Positions 8,914 through 18,273 of a DNA stretch of 64,000 nt are shown piece after piece. Origin of the DNA: Hafnia alvei (GTDB taxonomy: Bacteria; Pseudomonadota; Gammaproteobacteria; Enterobacterales; Enterobacteriaceae); the NCBI RefSeq assembly GCF_900095695.1, contig NZ_FMIQ01000006.1:62001-126000 (forward strand). Direction: 5' to 3'. The notes beneath the pieces are model-generated. The model was not told the origin of the DNA. It did not search any database and saw only the letters and a program-made list of their open reading frames with translations. How positions within the stretch are numbered: the stretch's first letter is position 1; the number at the start of each line of letters is the position of its first letter. Position numbers and translations under genes: made by a program.

Positions 8914-9356
8914 TGCACGCCCTCTGCAACACGTTCGTTTTGCATGACGGGCTCAATGTCTTTTCTCATCAGCGAGCAAACCAGCTCCAGATCCGTATCA
9001 GGGGCGAAGACCCGGTTAAAGCCCATCCCTTTAAACTTGGCTTCGATATCGCAAAAGTCATGTTTACCGATAACCAGATTACCGCCCACATAGAGCAGAA
9101 TGTCGCCGATGCCGCGCTCGATGCAGTTTTCCCGCATGCCGATGCAGTCCACTTCACCGTGCCCATAAATAGAGGAAACGACGATAGCCTGCGCGCCGGT
9201 TTCAATGGCCGCATCAATATACTCATCTTGGCTAACCATCACGCCGAGATTAATGACGTTGAAATCGTGCATGGTGAATACGCGATCTAATACTTTGTTA
9301 CCAACAGCATGGCAATCAGCACCGATGACGCCAATAACAATTGTTGGATTTTGCAT
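8910..9356 (-). CDS. glmS: glutamate mutase, sigma (cobalamin-binding) subunit
   Basis: Small subunit that binds adenosylcobalamin base-off through its histidine. The signature D-x-H-x-x-G is Asp14-His16-Gly19. Further B12-domain landmarks are SSIYGHGE and [10 protein letters not shown]. The frame stays open to 9446, but the ATG at 9356 is taken as the start: GAGGG sits 9 bases before it, and the resulting 148 residues fit the family (about 137). It is the first gene of the operon. The long leader upstream carries a perfect FNR box. The name is not to be confused with glucosamine synthase GlmS. Confidence 0.93.
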   Translation of the reverse strand: MQNPTIVIGVIGADCHAVGNKVLDRVFTMHDFNVINLGVMVSQDEYIDAAIETGAQAIVVSSIYGHGEVDCIGMRENCIERGIGDILLYVGGNLVIGKHDFCDIEAKFKGMGFNRVFAPDTDLELVCSLMRKDIEPVMQNERVAEGVQ

Positions 9357-9750
9357 GTTAATAAGCCCTCTATTTAGATAACGGTCCATATTTAGCTTGG
9401 TGACTGGAAAGTTAATGCCATGATCAAAATCATGATTGAAACTCACCAGAGGTTATTTTTTGTGACATGCTGCATATAAAGTGTTGGCGATAACGCGACG
9501 ATAAAAATTCAAAAAAAACCGCTGAATATTTGTTCATTACAATGTGCTTTTTGCGCCAATCAAACACAATTGATATCTCGTCAGGAGTTCTTGAAAAATA
9601 AATAAATTATTATTTAAAAATAAAAAAATTAAATAAAATCGTTCAATAACATGGTGTTATGTGTTTATTGCTTTTTGTGAAAATACATAACCCCCCGCTA
9701 GGGTGCTAAATGATTATCCATTTTTGTGATCTACTTAGTATTTAGTGGAG

Positions 9751-9766
9751 TGTGACCTTTGTCATA
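9751..9766. promoter_or_regulatory. CRP-like site
   Basis: TGTGA-CCTTTG-TCATA matches the CRP consensus TGTGA-N6-TCACA at 9 of 10 conserved bases. It lies about 90 bp closer to glmS than the FNR-type site, which would fit catabolite control of a glutamate-degrading operon. Confidence 0.45.
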
Positions 9767-9847
9767 TTTATGGGGTGTTTTTATAATTTCAAAAAAATAA
9801 GAAAATTAAAAAGGTAAGCGTAAATTTGCCACCCGTGAATAAATACC

Positions 9848-9863
9848 ATTGATAATTATCAAT
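9848..9863. promoter_or_regulatory. FNR box (perfect palindrome)
   Basis: ATTGATAATTATCAAT is a perfect 16-bp palindrome that contains the exact FNR consensus TTGAT-N4-ATCAA at 9849-9862. It lies upstream of glmS on the minus strand. FNR is the oxygen-sensing activator of anaerobic genes in enteric bacteria, and the methylaspartate route is a fermentation, so activation is the likely effect. The presumed -10 element about 30 bp further in is weak, as is common for FNR-activated promoters. Confidence 0.65.
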
Positions 9864-10012
9864 GCGTCACCTCGCAATACTGATAAGACCATACTGCGTG
9901 AAATTTTAAACCAGAGATCATTCCTGTTTAAATAACACCTAAATTTAACCACTTCATTTAAAGAATGAAGGGTATAAATGAGATGCAGTCACTTGCTATT
10001 TAGATATCGTCG

Positions 10013-10873
10013 CTAAAGTACGCCACCGGCAACGGTTTTAACGACATGAATTCTCGGGTAGCTTTCAGCTATTTTTCGCTGCTGTAATGCACTGACTATT
10101 TTGTCGATATCATGTTTACGCCGATCGCAGAGTAAGCCAACGATGCTCCCGCTGTGGGCCACATTCAAACCATAAAGTCCCCAATGTTCGACCAAATCGC
10201 GCAGCTGGTTAAATTCAGGTTTGGGTAATAAAGATTCACTGGCAATCGCACTAAGCGTGGTTGCTTCGCCAAGGCGATAATAACAGCGGCGATGGTTGGC
10301 AAGGTGAAACTGGATCAGGGCATTTTCTAAATTTTGCGCCTGATTGAGTAACAGCGCCTGGCGATCTCTACGGTGAAACTCTTCGGTAATGACGCGCTGC
10401 GGGCTTTCTAGCAGCACAATATCCAGCGTAGGCAGCCACGGAAAATGCTGCTGGGTTTGCGCTGTCTGATGGTCAAAAAGCGTGAGGCTTTTAAAGATGG
10501 TGCTGTCCGTTGGCTCAATGGCAACACAAAGTACAGCCAGCTGTTCGGGGCTTAGCGAACGGTTAAGCAAACGCGCAGTAGCCACTGCCGTGGCGGCGAT
10601 ATCTGCGGTGCTGCTCGCTAAACCTTTGGCTACTGGAATGGTTGAGTCAAACTCAATGCGCAGACTTTCAGCTAGCCGTGGCGATTCACCGAGAAAGGAC
10701 AATACCTGCTGAAGCATTTGCCGCATTCGCGGGCGCTCTTGCGGACCCGGTTTTCCTTCATTCACGTAAACGGTGCTATACCAGTTGATAGGGCAGGAGA
10801 TCAGCTTTTCCCCTCCCACCATCCACCCCTGCAGTAGTTCACCACAAGAGGCCGGACAGGATGCTTCAGCCAT
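10013..10873 (-). CDS. pduX: L-threonine kinase PduX
   Basis: Phosphorylates L-threonine, the precursor of the aminopropanol linker of cobalamin. The 286-residue protein is a GHMP kinase with the PduX start pattern CPASCGELLQGW and the ATP loop PVAKGLASSTAD at residues 80-91. A C-terminal glycine/alanine-rich stretch (NVAHSGSIVG) is also typical. It lies 87 bp downstream of cobA on the same strand and away from the main corrinoid operon, which starts on the other side of cobA. CobD, which uses its product, is not in the window. Confidence 0.9.
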   Translation of the reverse strand: MAEASCPASCGELLQGWMVGGEKLISCPINWYSTVYVNEGKPGPQERPRMRQMLQQVLSFLGESPRLAESLRIEFDSTIPVAKGLASSTADIAATAVATARLLNRSLSPEQLAVLCVAIEPTDSTIFKSLTLFDHQTAQTQQHFPWLPTLDIVLLESPQRVITEEFHRRDRQALLLNQAQNLENALIQFHLANHRRCYYRLGEATTLSAIASESLLPKPEFNQLRDLVEHWGLYGLNVAHSGSIVGLLCDRRKHDIDKIVSALQQRKIAESYPRIHVVKTVAGGVL

Positions 10874-10960
10874 AAATCACACCTTGATGCCGATGGTTAA
10901 CAGTCTGTTCGCAAGGCTAAACAGATTTTATTTTGCCAGTTTCACGTCGGATGTTGTTGG

Positions 10961-11743
10961 CTATACCGCCTGCAGCAATAATTCTTGGCTGATATCAACT
11001 TGGCTGGAAGCAAATGACAGAATTTCGCTGAGATTGACCACTTGGCCGATAACCAGTAACGCAGGTGCATGCAGATTTTTACGCTGAATTTCATCCTTGA
11101 GGGTGGTTAAGGTGCCTTTCGCCATCTGCTGTTTCTGCTGGCTGGCGTACATAACGGCCGCCGCAGGCGTATCGGGAGATTTACCGGCATCGATCAGCAA
11201 CTGGCAAATCTCCTCTTGTCGGGTCATCCCCATAAGCACAATCAGCGTGCCTTCCAACTGTGCCAGCGCCTGCCAATTTTGCGGTTCGTTGCCTTGACAC
11301 ATATGACCCGTCACTACGTGAAAACTGGAGGCATAGTCACGATGCGTTACGGGGATACCTGCATAGGCTAACCCGCCGATAGACGAGCTGATCCCCGGAA
11401 TAATCTCGAAAGGGATCCCACAATGCGCCAGACTTTCTGCTTCCTCGCCGCCGCGCCCAAAAACATACGGGTCGCCCCCTTTTAGGCGAACGACATTTTT
11501 TCCCATGAGGGCATGATCAATGAGGATTTGGTTGATATTCTCTTGAGGGATCGGATGATTATTAGGTTTTTTCCCAACGTTAATAATTTGACAATTCGAC
11601 GCAGCCTGCGCAATCAGATCAAGATTAACTAAACGATCGTGGACAATAACGTCAGCCTCACGAATAGCGATTAATCCTTTAACCGTGATGAGTGATGCAT
11701 CTCCTGGTCCAGCTCCCACTAGTAAAACTTTTCCTTTCCTCAT
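10961..11743 (-). CDS. cobA: uroporphyrinogen-III C-methyltransferase (SUMT)
   Basis: Methylates uroporphyrinogen III at C2 and C7 with two S-adenosylmethionines to give precorrin-2, the entry to corrinoid and siroheme synthesis. The 260-residue protein has the SUMT landmarks VGAGPGD at residues 7-13, GKKPNNHPIPQ, RLKGGDPYVFGRGGEE, and the substrate loop IPGISSS followed by PVTHRDYASS. It lacks the CysG N-terminal dehydrogenase/chelatase part, so it is a stand-alone SUMT dedicated to cobalamin. It is transcribed divergently from cbiD. Confidence 0.93.
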   Translation of the reverse strand: MRKGKVLLVGAGPGDASLITVKGLIAIREADVIVHDRLVNLDLIAQAASNCQIINVGKKPNNHPIPQENINQILIDHALMGKNVVRLKGGDPYVFGRGGEEAESLAHCGIPFEIIPGISSSIGGLAYAGIPVTHRDYASSFHVVTGHMCQGNEPQNWQALAQLEGTLIVLMGMTRQEEICQLLIDAGKSPDTPAAAVMYASQQKQQMAKGTLTTLKDEIQRKNLHAPALLVIGQVVNLSEILSFASSQVDISQELLLQAV

Positions 11744-12477
11744 TAGACAAACCTTTATGGCTAAAACTTATGGCTGAAGTTTCGGGTAATTAAAATTACC
11801 GCTAGATTTATAATTATATAAATTTTCATGGGTCTTACTGATGCGACGCTATTATTAATGACTAAAAAAAATATATGTTTGACGCCGCTCGCAATATTTA
11901 ATCATTTTACGGAATGATCTCTTTATATTATTTGAGGTTCTTGATTTTTGTTTATATCTCGTTGAAGTTAATAGTTAATTTATTTACTGTTCATTTAGTT
12001 TTTAAGGTTTTATGAGTAAAGTAATTACTTTGCAAACTGGGTATTTAAATCTGCTATGTCCTCGGCTATGTTTTTGTTTTATAAATTTTGATTTTTTGTG
12101 GCAATTAATGAACTTTAATTATTATTAAGATGCTGGTCACAAAAAAAACCAATTGCTATGTTTGTAAATATGAAAGTGTGTATTTTAAATACCGAGATTT
12201 AAATGGCTCTTAATATGCAATAAAAATACGCTTTCTATATATATTACGCTGCAATTTTATTGGCGTGTGTCAGCGTGTTTTTTAACTAATTTGTTAAATT
12301 AAATGTTAAGTTAATTAATTGTTACCACCTTTTATTTACATGGAAAATACAACCAGGGTGTTTGACGAAATAAAAATAAAGGGTGTAAAGCGAAAACGTC
12401 GAAACCAAAAAATCGAAACATAAAACATATAAATGAGCCAGTGGTGTTTGTGCACCGTGATAAGCCGAGGGTATTCA
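11744..12477. promoter_or_regulatory. divergent promoter region between cobA and cbiD
   Basis: About 730 bp of strikingly AT-rich non-coding DNA. It must hold the promoters for cobA/pduX on one side and the cbi operon on the other. No cobalamin riboswitch, FNR box or clear activator site was recognised by eye, and no trace of cbiA, cbiB, cbiC or the regulator pocR was found. Confidence 0.4.
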
Positions 12478-13620
12478 ATGATGGAGAGGCATAAAGGAAG
12501 AACCTTGCACAAAGGCTATACCACTGGGTCATGTGCCACGGCGGCGGCACGTATCGCGGCTTTGATGATCCTGCGTCAGCAGATTATTGAACAAATTTCG
12601 CTTACCACATCCGCTGGCGTCACGCTGTTCTTATCGGTAGAGCATCCTTTGATCGAGGGACAGCAAGCCACAGCGGCAATATGCACCGACGGTGGTGACG
12701 ATATCGATGCCACCCACGACATGCTGATCTATGCGCGGGTCAGTTTGAACAACAGCGGCGTTATTACGATTGACGGCGGTGAAGGCATTGGGCGCATCAC
12801 TCGCGCAGGGCTAGGGCTATACGTGGGAACCGCGGCCATTCACAAAACGTCGCGCCAAATGATTGAATTGGCGGTTCGTGAGGTGATTGGCTCTGGTCGA
12901 GGTGCGGATATTGTTATTTTTGCCCCAGAGGGGGAAAAGCGCGCGTGCAAAACCTACAACGTGCATTTGGGGATCGAAGGTGGAATTTCCATCATCGGCG
13001 CTAGCGATAGTGTAAACCCGATGTCGGAAGAGAGCTGGAAACGCGCTCTGGCGATTGAGCTGGAGACCAAACGAGCCCAGGGCTTAGAGCAGATCATTTT
13101 AGTTCCCAGCAATGACGAAGAGTGCTTGATTGCAGAACACCTCACCGCCTGTGGGCATCACGCGGTGGTGATGAGCAACTTCGTTGGCTACATGCTGCAA
13201 GAGTGTGTGCGGCTGGGATTTCGCCATGTGGTTCTGGTCGGTTATGCCGGAAAGCTGGTCAAGATAGCCGCGGGTATTTTCCATACCCATAGCCACGTTG
13301 CCGATTGCGGTAGGGAAGTGCTGATCGCCAATTTGGCATTGCTCGGTGCGCCTTTTGAATTGCTGTACGCAGTAGAGCAGTGCGCCACCACAGAGGCCGC
13401 CATCGACCTGATTAACAAGCGCGGTTGGCAAAACGTTTTTGAATTAATAGCCAAAAAAATCTGCCAACGCATCGATGAGATGTTGCGGTTTTCGCATAAC
13501 CGCCCGGTATGTGACGCCATCTTATTTTCTTTAGACAACCCTATGCTGGGTGCAAATCGCCCCGTCAATGACATCTTGGCTGACTTCTCACGGCGTTTCC
13601 CCGCAGACGTAACGGCATGA
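12478..13620 (+). CDS. cbiD: cobalt-precorrin-5B C1-methyltransferase CbiD
   Basis: Adds the C1 methyl group in the anaerobic corrin pathway. The frame is open from 12433, but ATG 12478 is taken because GAGGG lies 6 bases before it and the product (380 residues) then matches CbiD length. A second ATG follows directly at 12481. Landmarks are [13 protein letters not shown] near the N-terminus, [14 protein letters not shown] around residue 100, [11 protein letters not shown], and the [13 protein letters not shown] segment. It is the first gene of the plus-strand operon, a position held by cbiA in Salmonella. cbiE, which normally follows it, is missing. Confidence 0.93.
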   Translation: MMERHKGRTLHKGYTTGSCATAAARIAALMILRQQIIEQISLTTSAGVTLFLSVEHPLIEGQQATAAICTDGGDDIDATHDMLIYARVSLNNSGVITIDGGEGIGRITRAGLGLYVGTAAIHKTSRQMIELAVREVIGSGRGADIVIFAPEGEKRACKTYNVHLGIEGGISIIGASDSVNPMSEESWKRALAIELETKRAQGLEQIILVPSNDEECLIAEHLTACGHHAVVMSNFVGYMLQECVRLGFRHVVLVGYAGKLVKIAAGIFHTHSHVADCGREVLIANLALLGAPFELLYAVEQCATTEAAIDLINKRGWQNVFELIAKKICQRIDEMLRFSHNRPVCDAILFSLDNPMLGANRPVNDILADFSRRFPADVTA

Positions 13621-13642
13621 GAACCCATGAGGAGCCGTGTTG

Positions 13643-14212
13643 ATGAAAGATGAATTATTTATCCGCGAGCGCGGTGTGCCAATGACGAAAGAGGCGGTGA
13701 GATTACTCGCGCTAGAAAGGCTCGAGCTGGCTGAGGCTCGCCGTTTTGTCGACGTGGGCGCGGGAACGGGCAGCATAAGTTTAGAGGCCGCTCTACGTTA
13801 TCCGGATCTAGACGTCATCGCCATTGAACGTAACGTGGATGCGCTGGATCTCATCGCGATAAATAGCCAACGCTTTGGCTGCGGCAATCTGCGCATTTTG
13901 GCCGGTACCGCGCCGATGGCATTAAACGAGAGGGTTGATGCCGTCTTCATTGGCGGCAGCGGCGGAATGCTGCGGGAGCTGATTGACTGGGCGCTGGAGC
14001 GCTTAACGCCGGATGGCCGTTTAGTGATGAGCTTCATTTTATTAGAAAACCTCTCACTGGCACTTTCCTATCTGCAGCAGCGATCGGTCGCAGACCTCGA
14101 TTGCCGTGAGATTCAGGTGAATACGCTAACGCCGCTGGGACAAGGTCACTATTTCAAACCAAATAATTTCTCTTACCTCATTTCTTGCCGCAAGGAGAAG
14201 GGCTGTGCCTGA
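13643..14212 (+). CDS. cbiT: cobalt-precorrin-6B/7 C15-methyltransferase CbiT
   Basis: Methylates C15 and decarboxylates the C12 side chain of the corrin precursor. The 189-residue protein starts MKDELF, as other CbiT proteins do. GAGGAG lies 8 bases before ATG 13643, so the earlier GTG/TTG codons at 13637-13642 are not used. The S-adenosylmethionine site [14 protein letters not shown] and FIGGSGGML are clear. It is a stand-alone CbiT, not a CbiE-CbiT (CobL) fusion, and no cbiE is present between it and cbiD. Its end overlaps cbiF by 8 bp. Confidence 0.93.
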   Translation: MKDELFIRERGVPMTKEAVRLLALERLELAEARRFVDVGAGTGSISLEAALRYPDLDVIAIERNVDALDLIAINSQRFGCGNLRILAGTAPMALNERVDAVFIGGSGGMLRELIDWALERLTPDGRLVMSFILLENLSLALSYLQQRSVADLDCREIQVNTLTPLGQGHYFKPNNFSYLISCRKEKGCA

Positions 14213-14978
14213 ACGTTTTGATACCCAAAAAGTATGGTTTGTTGGTGCCGGACCCGGTGATAAATCGCTGATAACCCTCAAAGGCTACCGACTGTTGCAA
14301 CAGGCGCAGGTGGTGATTTATGCCGGATCTCTGATCAATACCGAACTGCTGGAATATTGCCCAGCCGAGGCACAATGCCATGACAGCGCAGGGCTCACCT
14401 TAGAACAAATAACCAACCTAATGCTGGCGGGCGTTAGCGCCGGAAAGCTGGTGGTGCGTTTACAGACCGGCGATCTCTCTTTGTATGGATCTATTCGTGA
14501 ACAGGGCGAGGTGCTGAGCCAACACGGGGTTGGCTTTGTCTCAGTGCCGGGCGTCAGCTCATTTTTAGGCGCCGCCGCTCAGCTTGGCGTGGAGTATACC
14601 GTACCCGAGATCGCGCAAAGTCTGATTATCACGCGCATTGAAGGGCGCACGCCGATGCCGCCGAAGGAAACGCTTCAGGCTTTTGCACGTCACCAAACGT
14701 CGATGGCGATTTTCCTTTCTGTGCAAAACATTAGCGGCGTTGTCAGCCAGCTGTTTGCGGGAGGTTATCCCCTCGATACGCCGGTGGCGGTGGTCTACAA
14801 AGCCACTTGGGCAGACAGCCAAACCGTGCGCGGCACGCTGGCCGATATCTCAGAGAAGGTCAATAACGCCGGGATTGGCAAAACGGCGCTGATCTTAGTC
14901 GGCGCTTTTCTCGGTGACCAGTTCCACTATTCAAAACTCTACGATGCCGATTTCAGCCACGAATATCGTCAGGCTTAA
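14205..14978 (+). CDS. cbiF: cobalt-precorrin-4 C11-methyltransferase CbiF
   Basis: Methylates C11 of cobalt-precorrin-4. It starts with GTG at 14205 inside the end of cbiT, with AAGGAG a few bases before. The 257-residue protein has [29 protein letters not shown] and the IPGV-like loop [12 protein letters not shown] followed by LGVEYTVPE. It closely follows the Salmonella enzyme along its length. The next gene should be cbiG, but cbiH follows after only 36 bp. Confidence 0.93.
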   Translation: MPERFDTQKVWFVGAGPGDKSLITLKGYRLLQQAQVVIYAGSLINTELLEYCPAEAQCHDSAGLTLEQITNLMLAGVSAGKLVVRLQTGDLSLYGSIREQGEVLSQHGVGFVSVPGVSSFLGAAAQLGVEYTVPEIAQSLIITRIEGRTPMPPKETLQAFARHQTSMAIFLSVQNISGVVSQLFAGGYPLDTPVAVVYKATWADSQTVRGTLADISEKVNNAGIGKTALILVGAFLGDQFHYSKLYDADFSHEYRQA

Positions 14979-15014
14979 CAGCATGATCCTCATGATGACA
15001 GGAGTAACAACGGC

Positions 15015-15740
15015 ATGTTGAGCGTAATAGGCATAGGTCCGGGCAGCGAAGCGATGATGACCCAAGAAGCTATCGCTGCCTTGCAAGAGGCCGATATCGT
15101 GGTGGGGTACAAAACCTACACCCATTTAGTCAAAAAGTGGACCGCCGACAAAGAGGTGATCAAAACCGGCATGTGCAAAGAGATCGAACGCTGCCAGATA
15201 GCTATCGATCTTGCCGAGCAGGGAAAAAATGTTGCCATGGTATGCAGCGGTGATGCCGGCATTTATGGCATGGCGGGTCTAATTTTGGAACTTGTCAGCA
15301 AACAACGCCGGAATGTCCAAGTGCGCGTGGTTTCCGGCATCACGGCCAGTATCGCCAGCGCCGCGCTGCTCGGAGCGCCGCTGATGCATGATTTTTGCCA
15401 TATCAGCCTCAGTGATTTACTCACCCCGTGGCCGGTGATTGAGAAACGAATTATCGCCGCGGCGCAGGCCGATTTCGTCATCTGTTTCTATAACCCCCGC
15501 AGCCACGGGCGCGAGGGGCATCTCGCCAAGGCTTTTGAGCTGATGACGCCGTGGAAAACGGATACCACTCCGGTGGGGGTCGTGAAGGCAGCAGGACGGA
15601 AAAAGCAGGAGAAATGGGTCACTACCTTTAGCCAAATGGATTTCTCACAGGTGGATATGACCAGTCTGGTGATCGTCGGCAATCAGTCAACCTATCTGAG
15701 TGATGGATTGATGATTACGCCGCGCGGGTACGTTATCTAG
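15015..15740 (+). CDS. cbiH: cobalt-precorrin-3 C17-methyltransferase CbiH
   Basis: Ring-contracting C17 methyltransferase of the anaerobic pathway. The 241-residue protein starts MLSVIGIGPGS behind a CAGGAG ribosome site. It contains VVGYKTYTHL, CSGDAGIYGMAG and APLMHDFCHISLSDLLTPW, all typical of CbiH, and DFVICFYNPRS. It has no CbiG domain fused to either end. cbiG is absent between it and cbiF, and cbiJ and cbiK are absent after it. Confidence 0.93.
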   Translation: MLSVIGIGPGSEAMMTQEAIAALQEADIVVGYKTYTHLVKKWTADKEVIKTGMCKEIERCQIAIDLAEQGKNVAMVCSGDAGIYGMAGLILELVSKQRRNVQVRVVSGITASIASAALLGAPLMHDFCHISLSDLLTPWPVIEKRIIAAAQADFVICFYNPRSHGREGHLAKAFELMTPWKTDTTPVGVVKAAGRKKQEKWVTTFSQMDFSQVDMTSLVIVGNQSTYLSDGLMITPRGYVI

Positions 15741-15797
15741 CGCGGCGCAGGTTGTTATCAAGATGAACAGACACCCGCTAAAAAAGGACATCTCTTA

Positions 15798-15881
15798 TGA
15801 AACCAATAAGTTCGGTTATGCACGCGCGGCGCTACCAGCCCGTTGCACTGACGCAACGTTGTGCGGCGGTGGCGTTATGAC
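15798..15881 (+). CDS. small leader ORF coupled to cbiL
   Basis: A 27-codon frame, ATG at 15798 to TGA at 15879-15881, whose stop overlaps the cbiL start (ATGA). AGGA lies 8 bases before its ATG. The peptide is basic in the middle (HARRYQP) and small-residue-rich at its end. I do not recognise it. It occupies the spot where cbiJ and cbiK lie in Salmonella, so it could be a leftover of a deleted gene or a short coupling ORF that delivers ribosomes to cbiL, which has no good ribosome site of its own. Confidence 0.35.
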
Positions 15882-16590
15882 CGGCAAGCTATACGCCATC
15901 GGCGTCGGCCCCGGCGCAAGCGATCTGATTACCGTTCGCGGGGCGCGCACGCTTGCGCAGCTTGATGTGCTCTACACCCCTGCAGGGAAAGCCGATGCGC
16001 AGAGTTTAGCGCACCGCATTGTGGCCGAGTACCTCTCCCCAAACACCGAAATACGCACCTATCACTTCCTGATGAAAGCCGAACAGGCGCGAAAAGAGGC
16101 GGTTTGGGATCGGGTTGCCGACGCCATGCAGCGAGAAGTCGCGCAGGGCAAACAGGTTGGGTTTATCACGCTGGGCGACGCCATGCTTTTTAGCACCTGG
16201 GTATCACTGCTGGCGCGTATTGGACACCAACCGTGGCTGGAGATTATTCCCGGCGTGACGTCTTTCGCCGCGATTGCCGCCAGCAGCGCGATGCCGCTGG
16301 CGATGGAGAATCAAACGCTGGCCGTACTCTCGTGCACGTCGCCGGAAAACGAGCTGGAACAGGCTTTACGCACCCATGACTGCGTGGTGCTGATGAAGGT
16401 GTATGGCCGCTTCACCACGATACGTACTTTACTCGGGCGAATGGGGTTACTCGACCACGCCATCATGATGTCTGACGCCACGCTGCCCACACAGCAATGC
16501 TGGTATCACCTTGATGAGTGCGACCGACAGCTCGAACTGCCTTATTTTTCAACCATCTTAGTGAATAAAAATTGGAATGCTTCGAGGTAA
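15877..16590 (+). CDS. cbiL: cobalt-precorrin-2 C20-methyltransferase CbiL
   Basis: Adds the C20 methyl group to cobalt-precorrin-2. The frame is open from 15763, but the protein proper starts at ATG 15877 with MTGKLYAIGVGPGASDLITVRGA-type sequence, giving 237 residues as in the family. Other landmarks are FITLGDAMLFSTW and IPGVTSFAAIAA. The ATG lies in the overlap with a 27-codon upstream ORF. The upstream extension of the frame does not resemble a methyltransferase. cbiM starts 3 bp after its stop. Confidence 0.9.
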   Translation: MTGKLYAIGVGPGASDLITVRGARTLAQLDVLYTPAGKADAQSLAHRIVAEYLSPNTEIRTYHFLMKAEQARKEAVWDRVADAMQREVAQGKQVGFITLGDAMLFSTWVSLLARIGHQPWLEIIPGVTSFAAIAASSAMPLAMENQTLAVLSCTSPENELEQALRTHDCVVLMKVYGRFTTIRTLLGRMGLLDHAIMMSDATLPTQQCWYHLDECDRQLELPYFSTILVNKNWNASR

Positions 16591-16593
16591 GTC

Positions 16594-17331
16594 ATGCAAA
16601 AGAGCTTAGAGAAATTTTCACTAACCGGCTTTGTCATTGCGGTGTTGTTGATTTTAGCGCCCCAAGAGGCGTTCGCGATGCACATCATGGAAGGCTTCTT
16701 ACCGCCGATGTGGGCCATTGGCTGGTGGTTGATTTTCCTGCCATTTTTAGCGGCCGGAATAGTTCGGCTACGCCATATTGTGCAACAAGACAGTAACCAA
16801 AAGGTCCTGTTGGCGCTGTGCTGCGCCTTTATCTTTGTGCTGTCGGCGCTAAAAATCCCTTCTGTTACAGGCAGCTGCTCACATCCAACCGGCGTTGCGC
16901 TGGCGGTGATCCTATTTGGCCCGTCGGTGGTTGCCGTGATGGGCGCCATTGTTCTGCTGTTCCAAGCGCTGATGCTGGCACACGGCGGAGTCACCACGCT
17001 GGGCGCAAACGCCATGTCGATGGCGGTCATTGGCCCGATGGTGGGATATCTCATCTGGCGAATTTCATGCAAAGCGGGGCTGCGCAAAGACGTGGGCGTT
17101 TTCCTCTGTGCCTTCTTTGCCGATCTTGTGACCTACGCGGTGACTTCGATTCAGTTAGGCGTAGCGTTCCCCGATCCGCAGCTAGGCATGACGGCGGCGA
17201 TATTGAAATTTATGGGGATCTTCTGCTTCACGCAGGTTCCGATTGCCATCGCTGAAGGCCTGTTAACCGTTCTTATCTATGACCAGTTGGTGAAAAGACG
17301 CTTAGTCCACGCATGGAGTTTCTCACAATGA
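16594..17331 (+). CDS. cbiM: cobalt ECF transporter, substrate-binding membrane subunit CbiM
   Basis: Metal-binding subunit of the CbiMNQO energy-coupling-factor cobalt importer. The 245-residue protein has a cleavable signal sequence ending in EAFA; the mature N-terminus is MHIMEGFLPP, whose histidine and amino terminus bind cobalt in this family. The conserved SALKIPSVTGSCSHPTG, GGVTTLGANAMSM and LGVAFPDP segments follow. About six membrane helices are visible. It is followed by cbiN with an ATGA overlap. Confidence 0.95.
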   Translation: MQKSLEKFSLTGFVIAVLLILAPQEAFAMHIMEGFLPPMWAIGWWLIFLPFLAAGIVRLRHIVQQDSNQKVLLALCCAFIFVLSALKIPSVTGSCSHPTGVALAVILFGPSVVAVMGAIVLLFQALMLAHGGVTTLGANAMSMAVIGPMVGYLIWRISCKAGLRKDVGVFLCAFFADLVTYAVTSIQLGVAFPDPQLGMTAAILKFMGIFCFTQVPIAIAEGLLTVLIYDQLVKRRLVHAWSFSQ

Positions 17332-17609
17332 AGAGAACATACATCTTGATCGCGTTGGTGATTGCATTATTTATCATGCCGTTTTTTATCGATCACGGCG
17401 GGGAATATGGCGGCTCAGACGATCAGGCCGAAGCACAAATCTTACAGATTGCCCCGCACTATCAGCCTTGGTTTGAGTCGATTTATGAACCGGCAAGCGG
17501 CGAGATTGAAAGCCTGCTTTTCACCTTACAAGGGTGTCTGGGAACGGCGGTGATCTTCTACGTCTTGGGCTATTACCGTCGTGGCCGCAACGAAAATGCT
17601 GAATCTTGA
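17328..17609 (+). CDS. cbiN: cobalt transporter subunit CbiN
   Basis: Small accessory subunit (93 residues) of the cobalt importer with a membrane helix at each end and a periplasmic loop carrying DHGGEYGGSD and YEPASGEIESLLFTLQG. The start is ATG 17328, overlapping the cbiM stop, with GGAG upstream; the frame extends five codons further but lacks reason to. CbiN contacts CbiM and is needed for loading. Confidence 0.93.
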   Translation: MKRTYILIALVIALFIMPFFIDHGGEYGGSDDQAEAQILQIAPHYQPWFESIYEPASGEIESLLFTLQGCLGTAVIFYVLGYYRRGRNENAES

Positions 17610-18273
17610 AACTCTGAGCTATCAGAGCCGCTGGTGCCATAAAGATCCGCGCATCAAGTTCGCGATGTACGTGGTGTTTATGGCACTAGCCATGGTTTTA
17701 CCGCCGTTAGGGCAGATTGGCGTGCTGTGTGGACTGGCTGTTCTGACCTGCTATTTATTGCATATTAGCGTGCTCCGCTACCTGAAATGGCTGCTGATCC
17801 CCATTGGTTTTCTGTGCGTAGGCGTTCTCGCGATAGTGCTAACGGGGACGCAGCATCCAGAAACGCTGCTGTGGGGGTATCCGGTCGCAGGCTATTGGTG
17901 GGGAATTGATGCCTTAGGCATACAGACCGCTAATCAGACGTTCTGGCGCAGCCTCGCGTCATTGGCCGCCACCTTTTGGTTCATGTTGAACATGCCGTTT
18001 GAACAGCTGATTAAGCTGCTGAAGTTTTGCCGCGTGCCGCATCTGTTAATTGAACAAATATTGCTGACGTGGCGGTTCATTTTCATTTTTGTTGAAGAGG
18101 CGGCGGCGATCCACAACGCTCAGACGCTGCGCTTTGGTTACTGCTCTTTGGGAAGCAGCTATCGGTCTTTGGCCATGCTGGTTTCGATGCTGTTTTCTCG
18201 CGTGCTGAGCCGCTACCAGCAAATGTCTGTGGCGCTCGAACTCAAGCTTTATCAGGGTGATTTTCATCTATGA
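17596..18273 (+). CDS. cbiQ: cobalt transporter transmembrane subunit CbiQ
   Basis: The T-component that links CbiM to the ATPase. ATG 17596 is preferred to the earlier GTG because CbiQ proteins start shortly before the L-S-Y-Q-S-R-W motif seen here. The 225-residue protein has several hydrophobic helices and the two coupling motifs in the C-terminal half, around NAQTLRFGYCSL and a Tyr-Gln-rich SRYQQMSVALELKLYQGDF end. It overlaps cbiN by 14 bp and cbiO by 4 bp. Confidence 0.92.
   Translation: MLNLETLSYQSRWCHKDPRIKFAMYVVFMALAMVLPPLGQIGVLCGLAVLTCYLLHISVLRYLKWLLIPIGFLCVGVLAIVLTGTQHPETLLWGYPVAGYWWGIDALGIQTANQTFWRSLASLAATFWFMLNMPFEQLIKLLKFCRVPHLLIEQILLTWRFIFIFVEEAAAIHNAQTLRFGYCSLGSSYRSLAMLVSMLFSRVLSRYQQMSVALELKLYQGDFHL

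Larger units (their letters stand above)
9357..10012 (-). promoter_or_regulatory. control region upstream of the glutamate mutase operon
   Basis: About 650 bp of very AT-rich, non-coding DNA between glmS and the end of pduX. It holds a perfect FNR-type palindrome at 9849-9862 and a good CRP-type site at 9751-9766. No B12-box (cobalamin riboswitch) sequence was recognised. The length suggests a long untranslated leader or several regulator sites. Confidence 0.5.

Noticed and set aside
9357-9446. 30-residue N-terminal extension of GlmS
   Set aside because: The family starts close to the B12 domain and a good ribosome site precedes ATG 9356.
15763-15876. N-terminal extension of CbiL
   Set aside because: CbiL homologues begin at the methionine encoded at 15877; the extension has no similarity, and another frame there has the better ribosome site.
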